From: Capra hircus
Lineage: Eukaryota; Chordata; Mammalia; Artiodactyla; Bovidae
Length of the DNA: 64,000 bases
Direction of reading: 5' to 3'
NCBI RefSeq assembly: GCF_001704415.2
Contig: NC_030831.1
Location: 45,368,134 to 45,432,133 of the forward strand
This document shows, piece after piece, positions 10,480 through 21,915 of this stretch; positions within the stretch are counted from its first letter, which is position 1; the number at the start of each line of letters is the position of its first letter. Below the pieces are notes generated by a model. That model ran no database searches and was not told where the DNA came from. It was given only the letters and a program-made list of their open reading frames with translations. The translations under genes and the position numbers were made by a program.

Positions 10480-11010
10480 AAACTAGACCATGAACAGATT
10501 AGACTTTTCTGTCCTTCTAGATAGCTTCAGAGTCAATGGCTCTCACATTTCCAAGTGTCAAAGAATTGCCACTTCAAAGGGTTCAACTCTTTCCCAATTT
10601 TTATTTAGAAAACTGATAATGGTTGAAATAAGCCACAGGGGGTCAAAGAGCCAGGTGGCCAGGGAGCTTATACCCGAGATGAGAAATGCCTTGCTGCCTG
10701 CTGGTTTAATAGGCTGCCCTTATTTCTAATGGGGCTTGAGTGGAACTGAAATCGAGGCCGAGAAACCATATCAGAGCGATCTTAACATCGAACCACCTGA
10801 CATTGGGTCTGTGGGGGATATTTCATCATTGTCTGCTTGACCTTTGGCCTCTTAGACTTACAGCCCATCATTTCTGAGATGCAGAAACTAAAAAAGCCAT
10901 TTGTTCCCCATCGAATGTACCTGTTCCGATGCGCTGTCAACAGCTGTTTGCTTTGCTAACTGTGCCAAGGGAAAACAATTGATGCCAGCAAACTCGAATT
11001 TCTAACCACC
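10480..11010. promoter_or_regulatory. Candidate conserved non-coding block
   Basis: This is unique, repeat-free sequence of even base composition with retained CpGs ('aaatcgaggccgagaaac', 'gagcgatcttaacatcgaac', 'gttccgatgcgctg'), unlike the CpG-depleted surroundings. A 79-codon frame at 10490-10729 has no recognisable domain. Comparison with other mammals, which I cannot make here, would decide whether it is conserved. The regulatory call is an inference from composition alone. Confidence 0.25.
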
Positions 11011-11247
11011 TCTTTTATTTCTGTCACTCCCGGTGTTAATGATGACCTATATTCTCTACCATAATGATTATCTTAAAAGTCTTTTTGGCTTTGAAGAGAG
11101 CGTTTGAGTCCTAAGTGCCTGCATTGTGAAAGAATATAATATGGAGAGGTCTATTATCTTAGAATTCATTTGCCCATTTTCTTCTTTTTTTGAGGCAGCA
11201 CTGTAAATTAAACCGCTTGAGTTGGCTTTGTAGGTTTCTTTCTCTTT

Positions 11248-11271
11248 CCCCCCCTTTTTTTTTTTTTTTTT
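11248..11271. repeat. C7-T17 homopolymer tract
   Basis: Seven C residues followed by seventeen T residues within a pyrimidine-rich stretch. It is probably polymorphic in length. Confidence 0.95.
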
Positions 11272-11289
11272 GCATACACAGCAAGGATA

Positions 11290-11640
11290 ACTACACCTCA
11301 GATTTATGAGCATTGTGAACAGGTTTCCATAGCAACCACTCTGGCTGCTCTACACCAAATAACCTTGTCATGTGAGCGTTTATCACAGGAACATCAAGGA
11401 CTGGATTGCACTGTACGCTCTTTGGCTAAACAGCAGGATTTTTCTGAATAATAATTGGTCGTGGCCTTTTATTCCACCAGTCAGAGTTAATCATCCCCGG
11501 AATCTGAAATTAACCATAATGCATTCAAAGCTCAGAGTGCAGCCATTCAAAAATTCCTCTTTGGAGGAAGAAAACTTTCCAATGATCTTTGCTCTTTGTT
11601 GTATATGACCATTGTTGTTACTGTTATTATCATTATTACT
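11290..11640. promoter_or_regulatory. Candidate regulatory block with RFX-like X-box
   Basis: Unique sequence containing 'gtttccatagcaac' at 11323-11336, a near-palindromic match to the RFX X-box (two half-sites with no extra spacer). About 120 bases further lies 'aataattggtcg', with an ATTGG inverted CCAAT box. The 78-codon frame at 11372-11608 has no recognised domain. Motif matches of this length can occur by chance. Confidence 0.25.
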
Positions 11641-12388
11641 ATTGGGAGGGCTTAACAAGAGAAGGATGAGAACTTAGGAATGTCATGTAGAATTTGTTAC
11701 CATGCTGTAAGTAAAATAGGCATTTTAACTAGCCTGTTATTTATGAGATATACAAGATATTTTAAGCTGCCATCAAAACCAGTAGTTATTTTTTCCTCTC
11801 AAATTACAAGACATTTGATCATTTGAATGGATTTTACTAGGTTAATTTATTTTCCACAGATTCATGTTTGACTACACACTCGGAAATTCCACGTGTGCTT
11901 CAGATGTATCGTATTAGTAGGGAAATGAATGGGGTGGAAAGGATCAATGAGCTGTCTCTGTGCCTACACAGCACGTGTGTGCATGTACGCACAGGCTCTT
12001 GTGTGCACGAACCCACAAGAAGGACCCAGAAAGAAAATAATTACATCACAGGGATAGAGCTGGCTCTCTGTCATAGGCAATTATATTAGAGCTGAGGGTG
12101 GGTGGGCTTAAAAAAAAAATGTCAGGATTGTGGTTATTCATCAGCAGAGAGATTTTCTGATCCATGAAGAGTTGCCATGTAAAATTCTGCTAGGGATAGG
12201 ACCAAACTTCAGCAAATTCTCCAAAATGTAGTTTGCAGAGTCTTTTTAACACTCATCATTTTTACTGACCTCTCTCTCTTACCCCTTCTTTTGCACTTCC
12301 CTGGTCCCAGAGTCTTCTTTCTTACAGGTCCTACATCATTGTTATTGTAGTTAATAATCATCACATCATAGGTGTACCCTCTTCCTAA
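11641..12388. other. Unique AT-rich sequence, no gene seen
   Basis: No named repeat. A purine/pyrimidine alternating 'gcacgtgtgtgcatgtacgc' patch at 11971-11990 has Z-DNA-like composition. Confidence 0.4.
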
Positions 12389-12389
12389 A

Positions 12390-12592
12390 GCCACCAGGGT
12401 GGCTAAGTTGGTAAAAAAATCTGCCTGCAATGTGGGAGACGTGGGTTCAATCCCTGGGTTGGAAAGAGTCCCTGGAGGAGGGCATGGCAACCCACTCCAG
12501 TATTTTGCCTGGAGAATCCCCGTGGACAGAAGAGCCTGGAGGACTGCAGTCCAGGGGGTCACAAAGAACTGGACACAACTGAGCAACTAAGC
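12390..12592 (+). repeat. Bov-tA SINE
   Basis: Head 'gccaccagggtggctaagtt' followed by a readable box B 'gggttcaatccctgg', body 'cccactccagtattttgcct' and tail 'ggacacaactgagcaactaa'. Open frames across it on both strands (12209-12590) are SINE artefacts. Confidence 0.9.
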
Positions 12593-12997
12593 ACCCCTAC
12601 AGATAGTTACATAGAAAACTAAATATGGGCTCTCAACAGGAAAAATTTAAGAAATCAATGAAGTACGGCTTTTTGAAGAATGGATTAGAGAAGGAAGGAC
12701 ATTTTAAAAGTTCTTATCACAGTATACCTTCCAGGTAGCCACAGACTTCGTCATCTAAGACTCCCTTTATAAGAAAGACCTGCAGTCAGTGCAATCAAAT
12801 GAAGTTAATGATTGGATTTGGAGATGAAAATTACCTAGGTGGGCAGATTTGAGATGCAGGGAAACGGCACTACCCATCCCATGTCATATCTCTGTTCTTG
12901 TCTTTTTGCAATTCTCCCTTTGAAATAAATGTATTCATGGGGCAGGCAATAGACTGAGTTTTAGAAAAGCAAAAACATAGAGTTGTAGTTGGAACAC

Positions 12998-13150
12998 AAT
13001 AATTCATTAACTCATCAAATATATATTAAGTTCCTTGTAAATGCCAAGGACATTGCTAGCTGCTGTGTAGGAAACAACAATGAGTGAAACCTGATTCCCA
13101 CCCTCTGGGCACTTCCCAGTTTGGAGGGGAGATAAAACATGAACAGAACC
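12998..13150 (+). repeat. Old mammalian interspersed repeat (family not assigned)
   Basis: The theme 'aattcattaactcatcaaat ... aagttccttgtaaatgcc ... acaatgagtgaaacctgatt' matches a widespread old repeat whose consensus reads 'caacaaatatttattgagca ... gtgaacaaaacagac'. I recognise the pattern but not a certain family name. Confidence 0.45.
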
Positions 13151-13339
13151 TGGGCAGCTGCTGCACTACTGAATGAGAAGCCAATCTCTTGCGAGTGAGT
13201 GACATAAAAATCTGGAGGTGACAGCAGTTACTGGCTTTGTCGTGGGAGCGGGGCCCCCAGTGTGTGTAACTGCTTGACTCCAAGGATGTGTGGAAGGCTG
13301 GGGACTGTGATCAAATAAGGCTGATGACTGGAGAGAAGA

Positions 13340-13620
13340 GGGCAAGAGTGAAAGCAAGAGGCTCAGAGTGTCGTGTGTGTTCTGAGAAGAGTCAGCTTGT
13401 GCTGGGGCTCCGGATTCATGTCCCTAAGTTGTGAGTAGAGGTAACCTGAGAAGTACCTTCAGGCTAGATTTGAGGCATTGTTACCAAGGTTACTTAAGTG
13501 TCAGCCAAAGATGCTTGGACATTTATTTGGATGACATTAGAGAGTCATTTGAGGTTCTTAAACAGAACATTGATTTGATCAAAGCTATAGGAGAATTTAA
13601 ATGTGGCCGGTAAGGAGGAA
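13340..13620 (+). repeat. Possible old interspersed repeat
   Basis: The segment 'gtcatttgaggttcttaaac' then 'agaacattgatttgatcaaa' resembles the common mammalian theme 'gccattggagggttttgagcagaggagtgacatgatctg'. A second diverged copy of this theme lies at 16290-16450. The 60-codon frame at 13431-13613 falls inside it. Confidence 0.35.
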
Positions 13621-14435
13621 GGGAGACATTTATCTTTTGAAAGGATAGATTTACTTCAAGTCTCTGTTCAACTAACCTTTTAGTCTTCTTTTACTTCTGG
13701 GGGAAAAGAAGAGGTGATTTCGTTTTGATGGTGGCATTGAGGTACTGTATTAGAGGTGGGCAGAGGTTCCTGCGGTGCACGCTTCGTATCCATGGCTTAG
13801 CAATTAGGTAGGAGAACAGTGAGCAAATGCATCAAAGACACAGCCAGAGTCTTATCATTTGATGTCTCAAGTTTTAATAGGAGTTTTGCGAAGAGGAAAG
13901 AAGTGACTAATATTGTTGACCAGTGCCTAATAAGCTCTGACCAGTCTGTCAAAGAGCATTACTGCTGTTAGACCCCAGAGTGCAATAGCTAGATACCAGT
14001 GAGAGGAACATGCCATGTGGAGGAAAAATCTTCACAGACTCGTGTCTACAACCCGGATTCATGAAGCACACCCTGACCTGGATGATCCCTGGGATTCTGC
14101 ACAGCCCTCTTTGACTCTGTTGGGGGATATAATGTGTTGTCACTGAAGTTTAAAGTATAAAAAGAAGGGTAAACCACCCTCTCTCATGTCCCTTCACTCT
14201 GTCTTGCTCTTGACCATCTAACTATTGATCACACTTGGTTTCTGAAGTGGTTCTGTCCTATAAGCTGTTCAAAATGAACCTTTTTAATCTTTTCTCCTTT
14301 TTAATTTTAGAAGACCCACGAGGACACGTGCAGTAGGTCCATTGTGCTCTCAGTAGAGTGGGTGTCCTGGCTATCCGTGTTCAGCATTAGGCTCTTTCTG
14401 GTTAGAAGTAACAGTTCTGCTTGGGCAACTGTGTG
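13621..14435. other. Unique sequence, no gene seen
   Basis: About 800 bases without a named repeat or exon. The small minus-strand frame at 13949-14143 has no recognisable feature. Confidence 0.4.
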
Positions 14436-14975
14436 TTTTCTAAAGCTGTATAGCAAATCTCTCCAAAATATAATGACTCAAAACAAAAGTAATAATAAGC
14501 GAACATCTATCAGTTTCTGAGGGTCCTAAATTTGGCAGCAGCTGAGCTAGATAGTTCTGGCTTAGATTTCTCATGAAATTTCAGTCTAATGACAGCCAGG
14601 ACTACTGTTATCTGAAGAGGGGGCTAGGGCTAGAAGATACACTTCTGAGGTGACTCACCCATGTGGCATGCAAACTGGTGCTGGCTATTGTCAAGAGTCC
14701 TCAGTTCTTCAGTCATAGGGTCCCTCCACAAGGCTGCTTGAGTGTCCTTGCAACAGGGCAGTTGGCTTCCCCCAGTGTCAGTAAGTACTAAAAGTATAAG
14801 ATATCAAGCTCAAATCCCAATGGCCCAGGCTTGGAAGTCACACACCACCACCTCTATATATTCTATTGGTCTCACAAGGCAGCCTACTTTGATGAGGCAG
14901 GAAATTATATATAAGGTGCAGACTCCAGAAGGTAAAGATCCTTGAAAGTTTCCTTGGAGGCTACTGCCCACTAAA
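14436..14975 (-). repeat. MLT1-type MaLR LTR
   Basis: Read on the minus strand, motif order follows an MLT1 LTR. It opens with 'ccaaggaaactttcaaggat', passes 'accaatagaa' and 'gtgtgtgacttccaagcc', then 'gggggaagccaactgcc', 'aaggacactcaagcagcctt' and 'cccagatcc'-like sequence, and ends in 'agatttgctatacagcttta'. MaLR LTRs are ancient solitary remnants of endogenous retrovirus-like elements shared by placental mammals. No internal coding region is present. Confidence 0.75.
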
Positions 14976-15449
14976 GGGCTATTTTTTGCACCTCACAAGT
15001 GGATGTGTAAGCTTCTAGCATTCAGAAGAGGAACTGTCCTTTTTGCTTAAAACTCTGGGAAAATTTTTTACCTGTGCTGAGGTTGAACAGTGCTTATTTT
15101 ATCTAACACAGTCTGGAATAATGTTTGATGATGAGTCAAATTATTTTAAACATACGTTAAAAATAGTAAACTTGTTTTTTAGTTTATATTTGTAAATGTG
15201 CATTCATTTACCAATATTTTCATGAAGGGCCAATGATTTTTCTTTGAGTAAAGTCCTTCTAACTAAAGTTCTGCATCATCTTTTCCCTCCAACCATTCCC
15301 AGAAAGTATAATTTAAATAATCTAGTTTTGGTTTCTTTAAAGTAAAGCCAGAACCTAAAATATATTTTCCAAATAATGAGAATTTAGACTTCAACAAGAC
15401 CTTTATGATTTGAACTAACCTCTTAGAGATGTCTCACCCACATAAGTTC
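14976..15449. other. AT-rich unique sequence, no gene seen
   Basis: No named repeat. The last 20 bases, read on the minus strand, include 'tatgtgggtg', a GT-rich element lying just past the polyadenylation hexamer of the candidate exon at 15450-15960. Confidence 0.4.
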
Positions 15450-15960
15450 TTTTTTTTTTAATCAAATTCTCATTTATTGACTTTTCCAAAGCAATCCATT
15501 TGGTTTTTATGAAAGAAACAACACTCTTTGCATTCTTATTTCACAGTTTTGCATAATGCTTAAATAAATTACGCACTTATAACTACAACCAGCATAAAAA
15601 AGTTTGGGGAACAAACATGACTGATTTGTGGAATCACACAGTATGATCAGTAGGAGTAGAGTGCACTGGGGCCCTAGAGAAAAGTATGCTAGGCCAATAG
15701 GTTCCACAGAATGTCCTGAAGTTCAGATGGGTAGCATTGGTTCAGTGGTTCTGTGTCAAGGCAATGTTTATGGTCAATATTGTTACTTACTTGCATTTCC
15801 TTAAAATATTCACTGAAACCACTAATATTTGTGCTCCCTTCTCAAAAATCAAATCTGTGTAAATAATTGAGCTGGCCGTGTAGCCGATCAGATACATACA
15901 GATACTCATAGACTATCAATGAACTCAAAATGCTCTCCATGCCAAGAACGTAGAAAAGGC
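15450..15960 (-). other. Candidate terminal exon (or retrocopy 3' end), unidentified gene
   Basis: On the minus strand the sequence 'cttcccctttctttag' (15961-15976) is a good 3' splice-acceptor with a polypyrimidine tract. It is followed from 15958 by 38 open codons ending at a TGA at 15842-15844. The peptide begins 'LFYVLGMESILSSLIVYEYL' and ends 'LNYLHRFDF'. Its first 20 or so residues could form a membrane helix. About 360 bases of UTR-like sequence follow, then AATAAA (plus-strand tttatt at 15473-15478), a run of ten A residues 13 bases later (plus-strand T at 15450-15459) and a GT-rich element. A terminal exon would explain all of these. The A-run would also fit a decayed retrocopy, but the intron-like acceptor argues against that. 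I do not recognise the protein. A second frame is open near 15800-15900, so the coding assignment is uncertain. Confidence 0.3.
15473..15478 (-). promoter_or_regulatory. Polyadenylation hexamer AATAAA (candidate)
   Basis: The canonical hexamer on the minus strand is followed by a cleavage-distance A-run and a GT-rich 'tatgtgggtg' about 30 bases downstream, the arrangement of a working poly(A) site. It is meaningful only if the upstream candidate exon is real. Confidence 0.35.
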
Positions 15961-16129
15961 CTAAAGAAAGGGGAAGATGAAAGCTTAAGAGTTAACATGT
16001 TTGGCTCCATACCTTAGGCTGATCACATGGATCAGCTTCTAATCCAAAGTTGAATATCAATACCCAGGCAGTACATTCATCAGCCCCAGTCTCAGTAGTC
16101 AAGAAGGCTTCCTAGAGGAAGAGGCCTTG

Positions 16130-16600
16130 GCTTTGGCCTTGAATAGGCTACGAAACGTGCACTAGAAGTAGGAATGAGTGGGAATACGAAGAATGTGGAG
16201 GAATAGCAGACTAGCAAAGAGAACAGGGAAAAGAGAGGCTGAAACTATGATCAGAGAAGGGAGGGCCAAAGAGGTCCAGGCATTTTGATCAACTTTTAGA
16301 AACAGGAAGCCATAGCAGATTTCTAAGCAGAGGAATAAGTATGACTAGTAAGATGCTTCAGGATTATCAGACTGACAAAATGACACTGGGTAGATTCAAG
16401 TAGGAAGAAGGTGGAGCCAGGACCAGTGTGCAGGGGCTGTTACAGTAGTACGGGAATAATGTGTGAGAAGATCCTCACACACGTAGAGTTTGTAGATATA
16501 GAGATTTCACTTTAAAAATGTAGCTGAATCCAGGAACCATAAGACAGGGGAGGTGAATAGAAGAAATTAAAGCTTGAGTCTAGAGAGATAGGAGAAATTG
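16130..16600 (+). repeat. Possible old interspersed repeat, purine-rich
   Basis: The theme 'acaggaagccatagcagatt' then 'gcagaggaataagtatgact' and 'ggggctgttacagtagtacg' resembles a widespread mammalian repeat with 'gggaagccattgaagggttttgagcagag'. I cannot name the family with confidence. Confidence 0.4.
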
Positions 16601-17770
16601 TTGGTGCCCCATCACAGGGTAAAAATTGGGAAAGGGAGCATGAGAGAGTAAGGGAGGGTTGAGTGGAGACTCCACTGGGTTGGCAGTTGGTGGGGGGGCT
16701 GCTGCGGTGATAAAGAGGGCTGGCAGAAGGCTAGAGACACAGGGGACTGGACCCCACAGGGGAAAGGGGATGGAACCCAGGGGTAGATTTAGGAACCATC
16801 CACAGTGCAGTCTCTATGTTGCGTATAGAAGCCCCAGAAGTGGGCAGGGTGAACCTCTGAGGGAGGTCCCGAAGACCAAGGGAAAGGGAGGAAAGGGTAA
16901 CATCAAGGCTGGGACTTGGCCTAAACCCCTGCTTCCTCCACTGGCGCAGAGCTTCTCGTGACTCAGAACAGGGGCTCAAGGGACTGGTCTCCAAGCACTC
17001 ACAGCCTAATCTTTTCATTTCCCCATTCACCCCTTCTGGGGAGTCTCACCTCTGTCTTTCCTTTCTGGGTCTCCATTTAGACAATAGGCATCAGACGTTG
17101 TGCAAACATGGTCTTAGTTTCAGTCTGATTTTTATTTTACTGCTATGTGTAGACTCAGCCTGGCTCCCCAAGACTCTCATTTCTTCTTTTTCTTTGCTCT
17201 CCCCTCCAAGCTTTCCTACGCATTCCATTACCTAAAACGTCTCCCTTGTTAAGCATGGGAAGCCCTCCATTAGGACCCACACTTCACTGTCACACATCGT
17301 TTAAATATCTTTATCACTTTCCCACTGGGAAAAACAGTAATTGATGGTATTTCCATTTATCTTCACTTTCTCTGCTCCATTTGGGGAAAAGATGACAGCT
17401 TCACATAGCTCACTATTTATTTTCCACTCATGCTCGAGTTGGATTCCAACATTGTCCTTACAGGGACCCAAATTTCCTACAATCCCATAATGTTTTATGA
17501 GCAGTTTTACAATCCAGACACTGTATTATCATGTCCTTCTGAAAGATGGTAATGTGAACTGTCAGCACACAGAAGCTGGGACAGGGTAACCTACCTCCAT
17601 TTGAGATTTAGCTCATCATTTGCCCTGAACAGAGCCCTTTTCTTGGGGGCTCTTGTGTGAAGCAGCCACTGTTGTAGGTGGGTGACCACAAATGTTTAAA
17701 AGGCCTCCTGTTCAATGACAGTGAGCACAGGCTGAGGGACTGCACTGGAACATCATCAGAAGATAACGAG
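16601..17770. other. Unique sequence, no gene seen
   Basis: This contains overlapping 100-codon frames on both strands (16659-16961 and 16731-17030) in a G-rich patch. Neither has a recognisable domain, and both look like composition effects. The rest is ordinary non-repetitive DNA. Confidence 0.4.
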
Positions 17771-17771
17771 C

Positions 17772-17890
17772 ATCTAGGTTACCCCACCCATTTCACAGAT
17801 GAAGAGACTGAAGCTCAGACATGGGATGTGATCAACTAGGGACACAAAGACAAAAATGACATCAGGATTGGAGACCAAACTTCCTGACAC
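17772..17890 (-). repeat. MIR SINE fragment
   Basis: 'catttcacagatgaagagac' followed by 'gaagctcagacatggg' is the reverse complement of the MIR 'cctcagtttcctcatctgtaaaatggg' region. Confidence 0.65.
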
Positions 17891-18384
17891 TCGGAAAAAA
17901 GTCTTAAAAAATTGCTTGGCTAGATACTTATATATGAAATCCAACATGTCAATTCCACTGTCCTGAAGAGAAACAAACCCACATATGATGTCATGCAGTA
18001 ATTCCAATTTGATGTTTGTTTCATGTTGAGAAAACAAAGTGGGCTGCGCCCTCTTCTCCCCCAGCACCCATGCTCAAGTGCTCATTTTTGGTTTACCTTC
18101 TCAGACTGCACCATCTGACTCAAAGCTTATGGAGGTGAGGTAGAGTTTTTCCATCCCTTATTTCTTTTCTTTTGCTGCACGGGAGAGAAATAACTGGGGC
18201 AGAGTGGAGGAGCAGGCTGGCGCCATGCTCACCAGTGCCACTCAGGCAGGCTTCCAGGGAGACTCTTGAGATGGTTAGAGAGAGATTTATCGATTTCACG
18301 TAACAGCATTAGTTATGAATCCCAGCTGAACCCTGGGCAGATGGGATTTTCTGTAATAAAATCCCATTGCATTGGGAAGTACAA

Positions 18385-18525
18385 TGTTTAAAAGGCCTGA
18401 GGTGACATGTAGTAAAAAGAACACTAGGCTTGGACCCAGGCTCTGGTTCTAATCTTTGCCACTGCGCAGCCGTGTGACCTTTCTGAGCCTTCATGTTCTC
18501 ATGTATAAGATAAGGGGGTTGGTTT
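18385..18525 (+). repeat. MIR SINE
   Basis: Contains 'agaacactaggcttggaccc', 'ctgcgcagccgtgtgacctt' and 'gttctcatgtataagataag' in MIR order. Confidence 0.75.
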
Positions 18526-18829
18526 CATAGACTCAGAGACCCTGTCCAGCTGGAACGTTCTGGGATTCTATGGAGACCTTGCATCTGGGAGATGGTGAGC
18601 AATGATGCTAAGAACACAGTCCGGAAGGGGAACGCACAGGAAGGGCTAATGGGAAACACATGGTGCAGATGACAAGCGGCAGGAAGAAAGGGGCTCCCTG
18701 TAAAGGCTGCACTTCTCCAGGGGCAAACTGTTTCCAAAATTGCAACTGAGCAAGGCATGAAGAGCTGGACACCCGTAACTTTTTCATAGCTCATCAGAGA
18801 AAAGCAACTTGTAATCATCTTGGTGGACA

Positions 18830-18985
18830 TTCAAAACACCCTGTGAAGTAAACAGGCTCTATTATCGTGTATTTACATATGAGATAGCTGAGGTCCAGGA
18901 AGGCACAAGACTTCCCGAGATTTATTGTTTATAGGAAGAGTTAGACCAGACCCAAAGTTTCCTGCATTCTACTCACACGCCTTTC
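18830..18985 (-). repeat. MIR SINE fragment
   Basis: 'ctctattatcgtgtatttac' with 'gagatagctgaggtccagga' is the minus-strand MIR core. It is diverged. Confidence 0.55.
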
Positions 18986-19015
18986 CCAACTCAGTTTGCT
19001 ATAGCAACCGTTTGT

Positions 19016-19150
19016 ATTTCTACAGAACTTTTTACTTTTAAAGTGTTTTGAAAAACCATTACCTCATTTTTATCCCACAGAGACCCTGGGGATGCTAAGG
19101 GCTATTTCTCCTGCTTTAGAGATGAGGAAACTTAAGCCCAGGTAAACTAA
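19016..19150 (-). repeat. MIR SINE fragment
   Basis: 'ttacctcatttttatcccac' and 'tttagagatgaggaaactta' are the reverse complement of MIR body sequence. A second MIR-like piece lies 30 bases to the left. Confidence 0.7.
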
Positions 19151-20329
19151 ATGTTTTTCCCTGAGTTTTCTATTCACTTGACAAACGCCCACTGAATACC
19201 CATAATCCAATAAGTGCGTACCAGCCATGGCTGTTTAATGGCAAGGTCAACTGTGATGTCACAGTGTCTTGACCATACACTCAGTGCTCTTTAGCAGCTG
19301 CAAATGAAAATTCTCAGAAGAAGCTTCCCAATACAGCAAGGACAAAATTGCTGTGCAATGGTAATGTCCTATCCAAATGCTGATACTCCACTGCCCACTC
19401 TTATTTTAGGATGGTCTTCCAGTCTCAGAGTTAATGACTTAAGAGAAACATAATAACTAATAGAGACATAAACGGCAATAATAACAGTTGATGAGGATGC
19501 CAAGCCCAGGTTTCCACTTTGATTTGCAACTGGCAAAGCCAAGTATCGGTTCATTTCTACCTCCCAGTACTATTTCCTCTCTGCCTTCTCAGCACCAGGA
19601 TTCCATGGCATCCTCTGCCCTAGAAATGTACCCTTGGTTCAGCCCCTCTGCTAATCCCCACTGATGGATGCTGGTGTATCAGTGGAATAAGCAGTCCCAA
19701 GAATAGAGGTTGGATGGCCAGCCCTTAGAGATGCTTAGGAAAAGATGGCTACTCTGGAAGAGGACAGAGACTATCTGCCTTTAAGAACATATGAAATATG
19801 GTCACTGGAAGTACTGTAACTACTTCCTAAAGACAAGGCCTCTCCTAGAATTTGGTCTTTCAGTCATGCGTGCAAATATATTAGTAAGAGATCCAACACT
19901 TTCTAGTGATTAACATTGTATCAACTTTCCACAGATCCTCAAAGCAATCCTAATTTCTGCATTTCCTGTCAATATTTTTCTGTACTTAGGTAACACAGTT
20001 CTGGTATATTCTTCCTTAAAGCTGCAGGGAAGGGATGGATTTTATTTGTCTGGAAGCTGGGTGCTATCCCTCCATTTTGCACCCATCCTCACCCAAGATG
20101 CTCCTTGAACCTCTGGAGATGGAGGCGACTTTCTCCGGAGATATCCACATCTCCTCATGTCATCCTCTGTGATCAAGAGAAAGAAAGTGCCTGGGCACAA
20201 AATGTCTGTCTCAGGGGAAGTGAGTCAACCCAGCTCTCCTGTCCCCTCTCACCTCCCCTGTTCCCTCCACGTCCAGTGCTCCTTACCTTTGGCATCACTT
20301 CCCTTCTGACTCTCCTATCCAGCAGCATT
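19151..20329. other. Unique sequence, no gene seen
   Basis: More than 1 kb without a named repeat. Open frames (for example plus 20105-20332, minus 20173-20445) overlap each other on opposite strands and have no recognisable domain. Confidence 0.4.
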
Positions 20330-20605
20330 TGAGCAGTCAAGACCCAGATCAAGTCCCACCCCTCCTCGGATGCCTTGCAGACCATCCTGTCCCCCTTGGA
20401 CTGCTCCCTTTCCTGGGCTACCACAGCCAAACTTCCGTTGTTCAATGAGTGTCTTTCATCGTTACTATCCTTGAATTCCTCACTGACTTGTCAAGTGTGC
20501 CATCATGACTTTTAAACTGGAGTGTAGGCTCCCCAAAGGCAGGAGAGATACTTCCTTCACCCCGTCCCTCACTGTGGTTTACATTAGCTCATCACATCGA
20601 ATAAT
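20330..20605 (+). repeat. L2-like LINE 3' end
   Basis: A proline-codon-like pyrimidine-rich stretch leads into 'ggagtgtaggctccccaaag', 'gcaggagagatacttccttc' and 'ccctcactgtggtttacatt'. This parallels the L2 3' end ('gaatgtaagctccatgagggcaggga'). Confidence 0.45.
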
Positions 20606-21235
20606 TTAGCTGTTTTATTTAAAAACTGACTTCCATGTGGGGTACCTCCTCACTTTAGCCCTGACAACACAAAGCAGAGATAAAACATACATATATCAAT
20701 ATAAAATATATCTATACCTACAGTGGAACATCGGCCCTTGAACAAGATTGGGCTTTTTCTAAGGGAAGCAGCAGCGCGGTCCCAGGGTCCTGGCTCTGGC
20801 CCAGGGAACTAGCATTGGTCACACATGCCTGTGTGAGCAAGCCCCTTCTTTGCTGATTCTGGGCCACCCATCACAACAGCAGGAAATCTATCCATCTGTT
20901 ATCCTCCCTTGGGGAGTGACTGCATTGCAACCATCTCCTTCCACCTCTTACGAGGCCAAATTTATTCATTCTTTCTTCAGTACAGAGTTGGGGAAATATT
21001 AGTATTGGCGGAGTTAAGACTCTGGGTTATTTTACCCAGTTAACAGTGGACAGAGTCATTCTAAAATACCTGAGAGACGTAAGTAGCCTGGAAATGGACA
21101 CTCTACCCCCTTCCACTGGAAGATTGTGGGAATAATTCTTTATATTTGTCATGGGGGAAACCAGACCCCTGGTCTGACATCCACTTAATTTTTCTTCATG
21201 GTAAAAGCTTTTGACTTCTCCTGTTAGTGGAATTA
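20606..21235. other. Unique sequence, no gene seen
   Basis: No repeat named. 'cagagataaaacatacatat' and following AT-rich bases at 20675-20725 form the least complex patch. Confidence 0.4.
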
Positions 21236-21672
21236 GGAAAAACAGCCCTGGCCTGGAAATCAGAAGGCCTGGCTTCTCACCCTGGCTGCATGCCCAAGAC
21301 CTGGTTCTTTCTGTGGGACCACACCACTTGCACACCTGCTTGTCACTTACTACCAGGAGATGGGTTCATTTGGGTGGCATGTTTTCTTTGAAGGCCACCC
21401 AGAAGTTCCGGCTGAGGCTCATGCTTTCTTCTTAGAAAATATTGGCAGCAGGGAGACCTACCTCTGAAATGCATGGTGTATGTGTAGAAAGGTGTCAAAA
21501 TGGAGTGTGGAGGGTCTAGGGGCTGAGTGTTCTCCCACCTCATCCGCATGTGGCCAGGAAGGCCCCATAAGTCCCTGTGTTTCTCTGTCCATAAAATGGA
21601 GATAATAATGCAGATAACCCTTATCCAAGGATTTCTACCAGGGCTCTTCTGAGAATTACATGGGATTAGAAA
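21236..21672 (+). repeat. Two MIR-like halves separated by unique sequence
   Basis: At 21245-21340 'ctggcctggaaatcagaagg' and 'cttctcaccctggctgcatg' look like the first half of a MIR. At 21570-21670 'ctgtccataaaatggagata' and 'gagaattacatgggattaga' look like the second half. The roughly 220 bases between them may be an insertion or simply two separate copies. Confidence 0.45.
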
Positions 21673-21754
21673 TATGACTATATTTTAGAAGCAAAATGAC
21701 TTGGAGAAACAGATGGTTGTCAGAACATCTATGTGTGTGTTGCCAAGAGAACAG

Positions 21755-21915
21755 TCCAGGCAGGGAAACTGGTATCTGATTCTAGATTATCCACTATCCA
21801 TGGAATCTTAGGGAAGTCCCAAGATCTCTCTGGGCCTCATTTTCCTCATCTGTCAAATGGGGATTTAAATAATTGCCCTAGCTTTCACATACAATTGCAG
21901 TGAAGATCTGGAATA
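21755..21915 (+). repeat. MIR SINE
   Basis: 'ctgggcctcattttcctcat' followed by 'ctgtcaaatggggatttaaa' and 'cagtgaagatctgg' is clear MIR sequence. Confidence 0.75.

Noticed and set aside
12390..12470. tRNA-like box A/box B in Bov-tA heads as functional tRNA-Glu genes
   Set aside because: They are the known tRNA-derived SINE promoters, with broken cloverleaf pairing and a fused Bov-A body.
16659..17030. Overlapping 100- and 99-codon frames on both strands
   Set aside because: G-rich composition lacks stops on both strands; no domain is seen.
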